DNA from: an uncultured Campylobacter sp. | GTDB lineage: Bacteria > Campylobacterota > Campylobacteria > Campylobacterales > Campylobacteraceae | DNA length: 32,630 bases | Assembly (NCBI GenBank): GCA_900319915.1 | Contig: ONQI01000010.1 | Span: 1 to 32,630, forward strand | Direction: 5' to 3' | In this document: piece by piece, positions 14,933 through 24,208 of the stretch | How positions within the stretch are numbered: position 1 is the stretch's first letter | Layout: each line of letters starts with the position of its first letter | Notes under the pieces: model-generated | The model's input: the letters and a program-made list of their open reading frames with translations, nothing else | Told to the model about the DNA's origin: nothing | The model's database searches: none | Made by a program: the position numbers and the translations under genes

Positions 14933-15382
14933 TTATTTGTGGTAAGGGTGGTTTGCGTTTATGCTAAGTCCACGGTAAATTTGCTCAAAGAGCACCAACT
15001 TGGCGATTTTGTGCGCGAGCGTGAGACGAGAAAGGCTTACGAGTTTGTTCATTTTTTGCTTGAAACTCTCGCTATGCCCGTAAGCCCCGCCTATGAAAAA
15101 CGACACTTTTGCGCGGTCTTTTAGCAGGGCGGCAAAACCTTCGCTGTCTAGCATTTCGCCTCTTTCGTCCAGTCCCACGCAAAAGCCCTCGACGTGCGGC
15201 GCGAACGCGTCTTCGTAAGATTTTTGCGCGATTTCTCGGTTTGTGCTTTGGGCTTTGGCGATGGCGGCGTTAAAGACGCATTCGTTTCGCACGCTCGCCC
15301 ATGGAGCACACATTTTGGCATAGTCGGCGACTTGCGAGAACTCGTCCGCACCCTTTTGTATGCAAAAAACCCCTATTTGCAC
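14933..15382 (-). CDS. rlmH: 23S rRNA pseudouridine1915 N3-methyltransferase RlmH
   Basis: RlmH methylates pseudouridine 1915 in helix 69 of 23S rRNA. The 149-residue SPOUT-family protein carries CVGLDERGEMLDSEGFA, the SAM-binding knot FFIGGAYGHSESF, and the C-terminal HKIAKLVLFEQIYRGLSINANHPYHK, which is diagnostic. The start is GTG at 15380-15382 with a GGAG upstream. It sits between accD (9 bp) and the membrane protein (9 bp). In C. jejuni a dksA gene lies between rlmH and the membrane protein, as I recall; there is no room for it here. Confidence 0.95.
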   Translation of the reverse strand: MQIGVFCIQKGADEFSQVADYAKMCAPWASVRNECVFNAAIAKAQSTNREIAQKSYEDAFAPHVEGFCVGLDERGEMLDSEGFAALLKDRAKVSFFIGGAYGHSESFKQKMNKLVSLSRLTLAHKIAKLVLFEQIYRGLSINANHPYHK

Positions 15383-15391
15383 GCTGTCCGC

Positions 15392-16231
15392 CTACTCCGC
15401 GTTAAAAAATTTAAGCGCGTCCGCGATATAGTGCTTTTGGTCTTCTCTTGCTACGATAGCGTCGATAAGACCGTGTTCTAGAAGGAATTCCGAGCGTTGG
15501 AAGCCCTCCGGCAACGTCGCTTTGATGGTTTGCTCAATGACGCGTTGCCCCGCAAATCCTATGAGCGCACCGGGCTCCGCGATGATGAGATCGCCAAGCC
15601 AAGCAAAAGAGGCTGAAACGCCGCCCATGGTCGGGTCTGTGAGCACCGAGATATATGGCAAGCGGTTTTCGGCTAGAAGCTTGAGAGCCGCGCTCGTTTT
15701 ACTCATTTGAAGCAGCGAAAAGGTGCTTTCTTGCATACGCGCTCCGCCGCTTGCGGAGACGATGACGAGCCCGCAGCGTCTATCGATAGCGCGACGCACC
15801 GCTCGAACGATTTTTTCGCCCTCCACAGAGCCCAAAGAACCACCCATAAAAGCAAAATCAAAAACCACAAGTTCTACGGGGATTTTTTCGATAGTGGCCT
15901 CGCCCGCGATCACCGAGCTTGTTTTGCCTGTCTTTTCGACACCCTCGCTGACGCGTTTTTTGTAGGATTTTTTATCCACGAAATTGAGCGGATCGTTTGG
16001 TTTCAAATTTGAATCAAATTCCTTGAAGCTTCCCTCGTCCGCGAGCAGCTCTATACGTTTTTTGGCGTTTATTCGCATGTGGTAACCGCATTTTGGGCAG
16101 ACGTTATGGCAAGCCTCGACTTCCTTGTAATACATTAGCGAGTTGCAGTGGCTACACTTGACCCAGTGCGAAGGCGCTTCTGCCGGGCTCGATTGCGGCT
16201 TGCGGATTTTTGAAAATAGTTCGCCGAACAT
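15392..16231 (-). CDS. accD: Acetyl-CoA carboxylase carboxyltransferase subunit beta
   Basis: AccD forms the carboxyltransferase with AccA and makes malonyl-CoA for fatty acid synthesis; malonyl units would also feed the polyketide genes at the right end. The 279-residue protein has the zinc ribbon Cys26, Cys29, Cys45, Cys48, and the crotonase-fold core with GGARMQES, DPTMGGVSASFA and GFAGQRVIEQT. A palindrome at 16002 encodes DSNLK between ribbon and core. It is the first gene of a run through rlmH, the membrane protein, dus and recO. Confidence 0.97.
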   Translation of the reverse strand: MFGELFSKIRKPQSSPAEAPSHWVKCSHCNSLMYYKEVEACHNVCPKCGYHMRINAKKRIELLADEGSFKEFDSNLKPNDPLNFVDKKSYKKRVSEGVEKTGKTSSVIAGEATIEKIPVELVVFDFAFMGGSLGSVEGEKIVRAVRRAIDRRCGLVIVSASGGARMQESTFSLLQMSKTSAALKLLAENRLPYISVLTDPTMGGVSASFAWLGDLIIAEPGALIGFAGQRVIEQTIKATLPEGFQRSEFLLEHGLIDAIVAREDQKHYIADALKFFNAE

Positions 16232-16258
16232 TATCTTCCTTAAATCAAAAGTTACGTT

Positions 16259-16264
16259 ATTTTA
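16259..16264 (-). promoter_or_regulatory. -10 element of the accD operon
   Basis: The minus strand reads GGCTAAAATAACG, placing TAAAAT 27 bp before the accD ATG, with AAGGAAG as ribosome binding site. Confidence 0.55.
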
Positions 16265-16356
16265 GCCAAAAATTGCTAAAAAAAATATAAGCAAAAAACG
16301 GTTCAAATTTGAATTGATTTTCGTCCGAGTAATGCAAGGCGCGGAGCGCGCCCTAA

Positions 16357-16497
16357 TCAGACGTCTTCTTTAAGCAGCTTTTCTTTGCCTTCGCTTAAAA
16401 TCGTGAAAAACAAATAAGTATTGACAACCACGAGAACCGCGAAAATAGCGATTTCCGATACGATTCTAAAAGACAAAAAAGACGATAAATTTTCCAT
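16357..16497 (-). CDS. Small single-span membrane protein (46 aa)
   Basis: A short open frame, MENLSSFLSF through KLLKEDV, starts with ATG at 16495-16497, 10 bp after the dxs stop, with an AAAGGAA ribosome binding site 7 bp upstream. Residues 12-34 form one hydrophobic helix (IAIFAVLVVVNTYLFF). The tail is short and charged and probably cytoplasmic. In C. jejuni a small inner-membrane protein gene follows dxs and perR, so this may be its counterpart. Function is unknown. It ends the long lptG-to-dxs transcription unit. Confidence 0.7.
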   Translation of the reverse strand: MENLSSFLSFRIVSEIAIFAVLVVVNTYLFFTILSEGKEKLLKEDV

Positions 16498-16507
16498 TTT
16501 TTTTCCT

Positions 16508-18322
16508 TTAATTCAAATTTGAAATCACTTTTTGCGCGAGTTGTTCGGGCGTTAGCCCAAGCGCCTCTTCGACCTCGCTAGTCGCGCCGTGCGAGATAAA
16601 CTCGTCGTCAAACTCGAAACTAACCACGCGCACACCCTCTATGCCGCGCTCCGCTAAAAACGCGCTTATCATTTGCGCAATCCCGCCGATTTTCGCGCCG
16701 TCTGAGAACACGAACCATTTTTTGTAGCGCGAACTCAAATTTGAAAGAAGTTCGGTGTCGAGCGGTTTGGCGAAAACCAAATCTACAAGCGCGGGCTTGA
16801 AGTTCAAATTTGAAGCGGTTTGCCAGGCTTTTGCCACGCCCGTGCCGTATCCTATGAATGCGACGTCGCTGTCTCCTCCCTCTAGGATTTCGCCCTTGCC
16901 AAGGTTAATTTCGCCGCTTGCGAAATCGCCGGCGTCGCCAAAAGAGCCGCGCGGATAGCGAATGGCAAGCGGACGCTCGAAAGAATACGAAAACTCCATA
17001 ATCTTAGCAAAACTCGCCTCGTCGCGGGGTGCTGTGAGATTCAAATTTGGAATCGCCGAAAGAAAGGAAATATCAAACGCGCCTTGGTGCGTGCTACCGT
17101 CCTCGCCCACGATGCCCGCTCTATCCATGCAAAATACGACCGGCAAGCCCATAATAGCGCAGTCGTGGATGATTTGGTCGTAGGCTCGCTGCATAAAAGT
17201 CGAATAGATCGCGATATAAGGCTTAAATCCCTCGCGCGCCATCGCCGCCATCGAGGTTACGGCGTGTTGCTCAGCTATAGCCACGTCCCAAAACCTCTGT
17301 GGAAATTCGCTCATAAGCTTGTCAAGCCCCGTGCCAGAGGGCATCGCGGCGGTGACGCCTACTACGTTTTCGTGCTTCCTAGCAAGCCCTAAAAGAAGGT
17401 CCGAAAATATCGCCGTGGCGGATTTGGCGGCGGATTTTTTAAGAGCGGTCGCGGATTTGAGGTCAAAGGGGCTCACGCCGTGCCATTTTTGCGCTTGAGT
17501 TTCGGCGGGCGCGTATCCTTTGCCTTTGAGGGTTTGGGCGTGCACGATGACGGGCTTTTTCATCGATTTGGCCGTGCGGAGCGTGGCGATTACCTCGCGC
17601 AAATCATGCCCGTCGATGGGACCTATGTATTCGAGCCCGAGCTCTTCAAAAAGCATGCCCGGCGTGATGAGGCGAAAGCCCTCTTCAAAGCGTTTTGCCA
17701 TATACGCGGCCGAATCGGGCATTTTTTCGAGTAGGGCGTTAACGCGCGCCTTAAATCCTTGATAAAACTGCCCCGCCATCATTTGCGAAATGTATTTGCT
17801 GATAGCTCCAACCGGGCTTGAAATGCTCATTTCGTTGTCGTTTAGGATGATGACGCAGGGATATTTGCGGTCTCCCAGTTCGTTTAACGCCTCGTAAGCC
17901 ATGCCCCCGCTTAGAGCGCCGTCGCCGATGAGCACCACGGGAACGCGGTTTTGTCCTCTGAGGTTTATCGCCTTGCACGCGCCTACGGCGAGGCTAATCG
18001 AGGTCGAACTATGTCCCGCTACGAAATAATCGCCCTCGCTGGGCTTGGTATAGCCGCTAAGTCCACCGAATTTGCGCAAAGAGGCAAACTCGGCCCAGCG
18101 TCCGCTAAGGAGCTTGTGAGCGTAGCTTTGGTGACTGACGTCGAAGATAAACGGGTCTTGCGGGCAGTCAAAAACGTAGTGCATAGCCACGATGAGTTCG
18201 ACCGCGCCAAGACTTGGCGCTAGGTGGCCGCCGTTGGCGCTCACGACTTCCAAAATTCTCGCTCTAATATCTCCGCACAGGGCTTCTAACTCTTCGGGAC
18301 TTTTGTTTTTTATATCCATCAT
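16508..18322 (-). CDS. dxs: 1-deoxy-D-xylulose-5-phosphate synthase
   Basis: Dxs condenses pyruvate and glyceraldehyde 3-phosphate to begin the MEP isoprenoid pathway and supplies precursors for thiamine and pyridoxal. The 604-residue protein has the substrate His in NGGHLAPSLG (30-39), the thiamine diphosphate motif GDGALSGG (133-140) with NDNEMSIS, the catalytic Glu in AEQHAVTSMA, and a complete transketolase C-terminal domain. The start has two consecutive ATGs; the first overlaps fliH by 4 bp. Palindromes at 16512, 16803 and a near copy at 16738 encode SNLN, SNLN and SNLS. Confidence 0.97.
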   Translation of the reverse strand: MMDIKNKSPEELEALCGDIRARILEVVSANGGHLAPSLGAVELIVAMHYVFDCPQDPFIFDVSHQSYAHKLLSGRWAEFASLRKFGGLSGYTKPSEGDYFVAGHSSTSISLAVGACKAINLRGQNRVPVVLIGDGALSGGMAYEALNELGDRKYPCVIILNDNEMSISSPVGAISKYISQMMAGQFYQGFKARVNALLEKMPDSAAYMAKRFEEGFRLITPGMLFEELGLEYIGPIDGHDLREVIATLRTAKSMKKPVIVHAQTLKGKGYAPAETQAQKWHGVSPFDLKSATALKKSAAKSATAIFSDLLLGLARKHENVVGVTAAMPSGTGLDKLMSEFPQRFWDVAIAEQHAVTSMAAMAREGFKPYIAIYSTFMQRAYDQIIHDCAIMGLPVVFCMDRAGIVGEDGSTHQGAFDISFLSAIPNLNLTAPRDEASFAKIMEFSYSFERPLAIRYPRGSFGDAGDFASGEINLGKGEILEGGDSDVAFIGYGTGVAKAWQTASNLNFKPALVDLVFAKPLDTELLSNLSSRYKKWFVFSDGAKIGGIAQMISAFLAERGIEGVRVVSFEFDDEFISHGATSEVEEALGLTPEQLAQKVISNLN

Positions 18323-19260
18323 TCGCTCAAAATCTTCTTGATTTTCTCAAATCTTGTCATTATGTTGCCGTCGATATTTCCCACGTCGCTCATGATGATG
18401 GCGCCCCCGGGAGCTACCGCGTCGTCTGCGGAGAGTTTCAAATTTGAACTGAGTTTGAGATTTTCTTTTAGGTAATCAAGGTCGCTTTCGCTTACTTTTA
18501 CCTCGATATTTGTGGCGTTTTCTAGCTCGCCTACGAGATTTTTGGCTATTGCGAGCGCGACTTTGCTCGAGTTTTCGCTAGTTTCCCTGATGACGACTTC
18601 TTTTGCGATTTGCATAGCGGCCGCGGCGAGCTCTTGTTCGTTTTTGGCGTAAAACGCCTCGAGTTTGGCTTTTTCCTCGTCGATTTTGGCAATAGAGTTT
18701 GCGAACTTGGCTTCGATTTGTTTGAGCTTTTCTTCAAACTCTGCTCTTGCCTGCGCCGCGCCTTCTGCCAGTGCGGCTTCGCGGGCCTTGGCGGTTTCTT
18801 CTTCGAGGCGGGCTTTGAACTCGGTTTCTTGACTCTCGATTTTCATTTGGAGCTTGACGATGTTGTCGCTAAGCTCGTCGGTGCGTTTTAAAAGCTCTTC
18901 TATAAAGCTAGGCTCGCCAATGGGCGTCCCGCTAGGCGAAGACGGTTGCATAGCGGTTTCGTCGGGGGTTTGCTCGGTCAAATTTGAAACCGTTTCACTT
19001 TCGGCGTCTTGCTTATTTGAATTTGAAATATCCAAAGCAGGCTCTTCGTCTGCTTGATTCAAATTTGAATTGCTATAATTTAAATGCGCAGTTCCGGGTT
19101 GGAAGTCGGCGCCAAGAGCGTCGGGCTGAATATAACGGTCGTTGGTAACGCCCACGTCGCCGCCAAGCGGGCGATCCGCAAATGAGCTGAGAACCTTGAA
19201 ACGATACGGTTCGACGGTGTGTTTGCCACTTTGCGCGGTAATAACGTTGCTTTGTTTCAT
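18319..19260 (-). CDS. fliH: Flagellar export apparatus protein FliH
   Basis: FliH is the stator/regulator of the flagellar type III export ATPase FliI. The 313-residue protein has an N-terminal Campylobacter-type head (SGKHTVEPYRFKVLSSFADR), a low-complexity stretch at about 55-115 rich in SN, Glu and Thr that contains the palindrome (19058) and degenerate copies, a long coiled coil (about 125-215) and the FliH C-terminal domain (AMQIAKEVVIRE to the GNIDGNIMTRFEKIKK end). It looks longer than usual because of the low-complexity insert. It overlaps fliG and dxs by 4 bp each. Confidence 0.88.
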   Translation of the reverse strand: MKQSNVITAQSGKHTVEPYRFKVLSSFADRPLGGDVGVTNDRYIQPDALGADFQPGTAHLNYSNSNLNQADEEPALDISNSNKQDAESETVSNLTEQTPDETAMQPSSPSGTPIGEPSFIEELLKRTDELSDNIVKLQMKIESQETEFKARLEEETAKAREAALAEGAAQARAEFEEKLKQIEAKFANSIAKIDEEKAKLEAFYAKNEQELAAAAMQIAKEVVIRETSENSSKVALAIAKNLVGELENATNIEVKVSESDLDYLKENLKLSSNLKLSADDAVAPGGAIIMSDVGNIDGNIMTRFEKIKKILSE

Positions 19261-20285
19261 TCTATCATCTCATCACTGCCACCGAGTTGGAAGACTCCGC
19301 TTTCTGCTAGACGTTGGACTACTTCGACGACCTTGCGTTGAGCTTCTTCGACATCTTTTACGCGCACGGCGCCAAGATACTGCATCTCTTCGAGAAAGGC
19401 TTCGCTCGCCCTTTGAGACATATTTGCGAGGAATTTATTTTTGAGCCCTTCGCTACCACCTTTGAGCGCGACCATAAGGTCTTTTTTGTCGACTTCTTTG
19501 AGCACTTCGCGAAGCGCGTTGTTGTTTAGAGAATTGATATCTTCGAATGTAAACATCATCTCTTTGATGTTTGCAGCCAAAGCAGGATCGGTTTGCTCGA
19601 TAAAAGAAACCGTGGATTTGCTGTCTTTTTGACCCAGACGGTTGAGCACTTCTGCGACGGCGCGCGGACCGCCCACCTCGACCTTGTAGCTGGTGAGAGA
19701 TTCTAGTTTGTTTTCTAATACTGCCGAAACCCGCTTAACTACGGATGGACTGATGTCGCCGAGGTTTGCCATACGCATAATGACTTCGCCCCTTAATTCG
19801 TCTTGAAAATAAGAAAGCGTCTCCGCCGCACTAGTAGCGTCCATATGCGCGATGATAAGAGCGATGGTTTGCGGGTGTTCTTTGACGATAAAGTCGGCGA
19901 GTTGTTGAGGCTTGACTTTATTGAGATAACCAAACGACTTGGTTGAATCCATGGATTTTTGAAGTTTATCGAGGATTTTTTGAGCAATTTCTGGACCAAA
20001 AGTGCGAAAAAGAATTTCGCGGGCGTATTCGATACCGCCGTTTTTCATGTATTGGTTTGATTGAGTAAGGGCATAAAATTCTTCCAATACCGCCGCCGCA
20101 ACAGTTTTATCAACTGTCTTAGCCGTGGCGATATATTGCGAAACCTCGGTGATAACGTCTATATCCATATGTGAAAATACAAGACTCGTTGCGTCCTCGC
20201 CTAGTTGAATAAGCAAAAGCGCGACTTTTTCAGGATTAGAAAGGTCGTCGTAGACCATTTTTTGTTGTTCATTGAGCTTTATCAT
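19257..20285 (-). CDS. fliG: Flagellar motor switch protein FliG
   Basis: FliG forms the rotor ring that binds FliF and receives torque from the stators. The 342-residue protein has the N-terminal FliF-binding domain, the EHPQTIA motif of the middle domain at 136-142, the MFTFEDI segment at about 261-267, which begins the C-terminal domain, and the charged torque helix near LREVLKEVDKKDLMVALKG. Length is normal. It overlaps fliF by one base and fliH by 4 bp. Confidence 0.97.
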   Translation of the reverse strand: MIKLNEQQKMVYDDLSNPEKVALLLIQLGEDATSLVFSHMDIDVITEVSQYIATAKTVDKTVAAAVLEEFYALTQSNQYMKNGGIEYAREILFRTFGPEIAQKILDKLQKSMDSTKSFGYLNKVKPQQLADFIVKEHPQTIALIIAHMDATSAAETLSYFQDELRGEVIMRMANLGDISPSVVKRVSAVLENKLESLTSYKVEVGGPRAVAEVLNRLGQKDSKSTVSFIEQTDPALAANIKEMMFTFEDINSLNNNALREVLKEVDKKDLMVALKGGSEGLKNKFLANMSQRASEAFLEEMQYLGAVRVKDVEEAQRKVVEVVQRLAESGVFQLGGSDEMIE

Positions 20286-22000
20286 TACAGATCCTTGCCA
20301 CTGCTTCCTGTGAAAGACGCGTCGTTTTTAATCATATTTTGTAGCATATCGGCGATTTCCTCGCTTTTTTCGGTAACGGCGATTTTCATTTTTTCTAGCA
20401 AGACTTCGTATTTGAGGTCTTCTTCGTTGAAGCCTTCGCTCACGCCGAGCTCTTCTTCGGCGCGTTTTTTGGCGGCTTTGAGTTTCTCCAAAGTATCTTC
20501 GGTCTCCTCTTCTAGCTCGTCTTGGAGTTCGCTTTCTAATATTTCTTCTTCACTCTTTGATTCGGCTAGCATTTTTTCCATAAACGGTATGATGACTTTT
20601 TTGTAGAAGACAAAAAGCACAAGGGCTGCGAGTAGGTATTTTAGCACCGGCACTAGCGGGCGCAAATATGAGTTTATCACGCTTTCAAATTTGGAAGTTT
20701 TAGCAACCGACGCGCTTGGTTTAAACTCGAAATTGCTCACTGTAACGACGTCTCCACGGGCTTCGTTGTAGCCCACGGCTTGTTGGACTAGGCGTTCTAT
20801 GCGCGTAAGCTCGTCGGGGGTAAGCGGCACGTAGGCGATTTCTTCGGTGAGATTGCCATTTTCGTCCTTGGTGCGCTCGTATTTGCCGTCGACTACCACG
20901 GCTGTGGTGACGCGCTTAATGGTGGCGTATTCGTCTTTTACTTTGGTTACTTTCTTGCTGATTTCATAGTTGGTGTTTGCGACGTTTTTGGTGTAGAGCT
21001 CGTCGGGTTTGTTGTCTTCCATACCTTGAACCGGACCTATATTGCTCACAGCACCCGGTACGCCCCCAACGTCCTTTTTCTCGCGTCCTTCGCGTTTTTC
21101 TTCTATGGTTTGCTCGCTGCGAACGACGGAATTGGGATCGAAAGTTTCGCTCTCGCTATCCTTGGTTGAGAAGTCAAACTCTATGCTAACCTTGGCTGTA
21201 ACTTTGTCGCGACCGCCTATAAATTTAGCTATCATATCGATGACTTTTTGCTCGTAGGCGTTTTCGAAATCTTGTTTGTAGCGGATTTGTGCGGCGACGA
21301 GTTCGTTTTCAAGCGTTATCGCGTCTTCGCCTAGAGCTACGCCTTCTTGCGTAACAATGCGCACGTCTTCTGATTTCAAATTTGAAACGGAGCCCGCGAC
21401 GATGCGCTTAATGCCGTCGATCTGGCGGCGATTTAGTTTTTCGCCTTCGCGGATTTTGACCACGACAGAAGCCGTCGGCGGCGTTTGACGCTCGGTAAAG
21501 ACGCTATCTTTTGGGAAGGCGATATAAACGGTGGCGCGTTCTATTGGTTCTAAGCCTTCGATAGTTTTGGATAGTTCGCCTTGAATGGCGCGTTGAAATT
21601 TGACCCTTTGCTCTTCTTCGGTGGCGCCAAAGTCTTGTTTATCGAAGATTTCAAAGCCTTTTTTGTCCTCGCCTACGACGCCTAGGCTTGCGACTGCGAT
21701 GCGCTCCTTGTAGACGTCTTTGGTAGGGACTAGGATAGTGCCCTCGTCTGCAAGTTTGTAGGTTACGCCGTCCGCGTCTAGTTGGGCGATGATTTGGGCG
21801 GAGGTGGCGGGATTAACGTTGCGAAATAGCACGGTATAGCCTGAGTATTCGTTTTTCTCGTCTCCCACGCTATTATAGACCACGAGGAATACGAGAAAAG
21901 CTACTACGACCGCCACGCTACCAGCGATGACGATTTTTTGGCGTAAAGTCAATCCTAGGTAAAGTCTGGATAATTGCTGAAAAAAAGCCCTAAAATCCAT
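20285..22000 (-). CDS. fliF: Flagellar MS-ring protein FliF
   Basis: FliF is the inner-membrane MS ring on which the flagellum is built. The 571-residue protein has a membrane helix at about 24-45 and another near 440-462. Between them are ring-building domains with VLFRNVNPATSAQIIAQLDA and the EGELSKTIEGLEPI-like region, and a Glu-rich cytoplasmic C-terminus (about 470-571) that binds FliG. It begins 6 bp after hisC. The palindrome at 21375 encodes SNLK in a ring-domain loop. Confidence 0.97.
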   Translation of the reverse strand: MDFRAFFQQLSRLYLGLTLRQKIVIAGSVAVVVAFLVFLVVYNSVGDEKNEYSGYTVLFRNVNPATSAQIIAQLDADGVTYKLADEGTILVPTKDVYKERIAVASLGVVGEDKKGFEIFDKQDFGATEEEQRVKFQRAIQGELSKTIEGLEPIERATVYIAFPKDSVFTERQTPPTASVVVKIREGEKLNRRQIDGIKRIVAGSVSNLKSEDVRIVTQEGVALGEDAITLENELVAAQIRYKQDFENAYEQKVIDMIAKFIGGRDKVTAKVSIEFDFSTKDSESETFDPNSVVRSEQTIEEKREGREKKDVGGVPGAVSNIGPVQGMEDNKPDELYTKNVANTNYEISKKVTKVKDEYATIKRVTTAVVVDGKYERTKDENGNLTEEIAYVPLTPDELTRIERLVQQAVGYNEARGDVVTVSNFEFKPSASVAKTSKFESVINSYLRPLVPVLKYLLAALVLFVFYKKVIIPFMEKMLAESKSEEEILESELQDELEEETEDTLEKLKAAKKRAEEELGVSEGFNEEDLKYEVLLEKMKIAVTEKSEEIADMLQNMIKNDASFTGSSGKDL

Positions 22001-22006
22001 ATTTTA

Positions 22007-23107
22007 TCATAGTTCCTTTGAAAATTCGGCTAGGACGCGAGCGTTTTGCTCCGGGCGACCTATGGTGATGCGAATAGCGTTTAGTCCGTAACTTCTTAGA
22101 TTTCGCAAAATCACGCCGCGTCTTAAAAGCGCGTCGCAAATAGCGCTAGAATCGCGCGGCGCGTCAAAGAAGAACGTGATAAAGTTTGTGTAGCTCGGGA
22201 TAAATTTGATATTATTCGCGTTTGCAAAATCCTCGTATAACTTCATTTGCGAGAAATTGTTTTCTAGCGTGCGGCGCACGAAATCCTCGTCTTTTAGCGC
22301 GGCGATGGCGGCGGCGAGACTTGGCGTGGTGATATTAAACGGAGCGCGGAGTTTGTGGAGTTGAGCTATCATTTCCGAATTTGCTATGCCGTATCCCACG
22401 CGCATACCACCAAGCCCATAAGCCTTGGAGAACGTGCCCATATAAAGAACGTTTGGATATTTTTCTATTATATCTTTTGGATTTATCGCTTTTGCCGGGT
22501 CTTTGAAGCGCGCGAAGTCCATATAAGCGCAATCTAACGCGACAAGAGTGTCGCTATCTACGCTTGCGATAAATTTATCTACTTCGCTAGCGTCCAAGCA
22601 CTCGCCAAGAGGGTTGTTTGGCAGGCACAAAAAGATGATTTTGATTTCGTCTTTGTGCTCCTCATAAAGCGCGGAAAGCTCCTCTAAATCGTGTGTCGCA
22701 GACTTCGTGCGATAAACTTTTGCGCCCGCGTGAGAGGCGTAAATCCCATACATAGCAAACGTCACGCCCGCGTGCAGAATTGCGGTTTTGTCGTTTACTA
22801 GGGCTTGGATGGCAAACTCGATGACTTGGTCGCTACCGCTGCCGATGATGAAGTTTTCTTGTTTCATTTCAAATTTGAATGCGAGGGCGTCTTTTAACTC
22901 ATAAAAGCTATCATCTGGATACACGCTAGCGCGCTGCGCGCATTTTTTGATGGCTTCTACGGCGAGCGGCGAGGAACCAAAAGGGTTTTCGTTGCTGGCT
23001 AATTTGACGATATCTTCGCTCGCCACGCCAAACTCGCGCGCTACGAGTTCGACTGGCTTGCCCGCCTCGTATACTGGTAAATTTGCTATTCTTTCGTTAT
23101 ATTTCAT
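22007..23107 (-). CDS. hisC: Histidinol-phosphate aminotransferase
   Basis: A PLP enzyme that converts imidazole acetol phosphate to histidinol phosphate in histidine synthesis. The 366-residue fold-type I aminotransferase begins with [12 protein letters not shown] and contains [10 protein letters not shown], the PNNPLGE loop and the PLP lysine Lys228 in [14 protein letters not shown]; it ends with ITIGRPEQN. The palindrome at 22868 encodes FKFE at 78-81. The gene lies 3 bp after pheA. This enzyme may also act on aromatic keto acids, which would fit the neighbour pheA, but that is inference. Confidence 0.94.
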   Translation of the reverse strand: MKYNERIANLPVYEAGKPVELVAREFGVASEDIVKLASNENPFGSSPLAVEAIKKCAQRASVYPDDSFYELKDALAFKFEMKQENFIIGSGSDQVIEFAIQALVNDKTAILHAGVTFAMYGIYASHAGAKVYRTKSATHDLEELSALYEEHKDEIKIIFLCLPNNPLGECLDASEVDKFIASVDSDTLVALDCAYMDFARFKDPAKAINPKDIIEKYPNVLYMGTFSKAYGLGGMRVGYGIANSEMIAQLHKLRAPFNITTPSLAAAIAALKDEDFVRRTLENNFSQMKLYEDFANANNIKFIPSYTNFITFFFDAPRDSSAICDALLRRGVILRNLRSYGLNAIRITIGRPEQNARVLAEFSKEL

Positions 23108-23110
23108 TTT

Positions 23111-24208
23111 TTACCCTTCTTGATTTATGTAGCTACCTAGCCAGCGTATTTCATGTCCGTTTGCGGTGGCTTCGTCGATGACTTTTTTGACTTTTTCATC
23201 GTCTATATGCCCCTCGAAATCTATATAAAACATCGAACGGAAGTCTTTTTGCTTGATTGGACGGCTTTCTAGCTTGGTGATATTTATGTCGGCGTTTTTA
23301 AATAGCGAAAGCAGAGTAAAAAGCCCGCCCGGACGGTGCTCTGCGCGAGCTAAGATGCTTGTTTTGTCGCTTCCGCTTTTAGCATTTTTAAAGTCGCTTA
23401 ATACGAAAAATCTCGTGCGATTAGCGTTATTGTCTTCAATCGTCTCAAACATAATAGGCACGCCGCTAATGTGAGCCGCTATTTTGGAACAAATCGCGGC
23501 GGCGCACTCGTCGGCGCTGGCTAATTTGGCGGCTTGCGCTGTGGATTTGGTAGGCACAAACTCGACTTCTCCTAGTCCGTGGCTTTCGATAAATTTGCGA
23601 CATTGCGCGTAGGCTTGTGGGTGAGAATAAATTTTTGTGATTTCGCTTAGTTTTTCGCAGCGACTCGCGAAGCTGTGATGGATGTCCATGTAGATTTCGG
23701 CGACGATTTTAACGGATTCGTATTTTTTGAGACAGTCGAGTGTGACGTTTACCGCGCCCTCCGTGTTATTTTCTATGGGCACGACGCCGTATTTGGCTTC
23801 TTTGTTTTCGAGTTCTTTAAATACCGCTTCGATGGTCGCGAGCGGCAGATAATCGCTCATCGCGCCAAAGCGAGATTGCGCGGCTTGGTGAGTGTAAGTG
23901 CCGATAGGACCTAGAATAGCGACTTTTTGGGGTTTTTCTAGGTTGCGAGAGATGGCGAAAATTTCGTAAAATATCGCTTCGATCGCTTCTTTGCTGAGTT
24001 CGTTTTTGGGGTTTTTAAAAAGTCTATCAAGTATGGCGCGCTCGCGCTCCGGGCGGTAAATCGCGGTACCCGATTTTTGTTTTAAGAGACCTATTTGCTT
24101 GACGTTTTCCATGCGGGCGTTAAGCAGGCGCAAAATTTCATTGTCGATGGCGTCTATGCCGTGTCTGAGCTCTTCTAGCGTGTGGGATTTCAAATTTGAA
24201 CTGCTCAT
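23111..24208 (-). CDS. pheA: Bifunctional chorismate mutase/prephenate dehydratase (P-protein)
   Basis: Makes phenylpyruvate from chorismate through prephenate. The 365-residue protein has an N-terminal chorismate mutase helix bundle (about 10-95, including IDNEILRLLNARM and YRPERERAIL), the prephenate dehydratase domain from GPIGTYTHQAA at 100-110 through the TRFFVLSD motif, and a C-terminal ACT domain with the phenylalanine-binding ESRPIKQ motif. Feedback inhibition by phenylalanine is therefore expected. The N-terminal SSSNLKSH comes from a palindrome copy at 24189. The start overlaps the lysA stop by 4 bp. Confidence 0.96.
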   Translation of the reverse strand: MSSSNLKSHTLEELRHGIDAIDNEILRLLNARMENVKQIGLLKQKSGTAIYRPERERAILDRLFKNPKNELSKEAIEAIFYEIFAISRNLEKPQKVAILGPIGTYTHQAAQSRFGAMSDYLPLATIEAVFKELENKEAKYGVVPIENNTEGAVNVTLDCLKKYESVKIVAEIYMDIHHSFASRCEKLSEITKIYSHPQAYAQCRKFIESHGLGEVEFVPTKSTAQAAKLASADECAAAICSKIAAHISGVPIMFETIEDNNANRTRFFVLSDFKNAKSGSDKTSILARAEHRPGGLFTLLSLFKNADINITKLESRPIKQKDFRSMFYIDFEGHIDDEKVKKVIDEATANGHEIRWLGSYINQEG

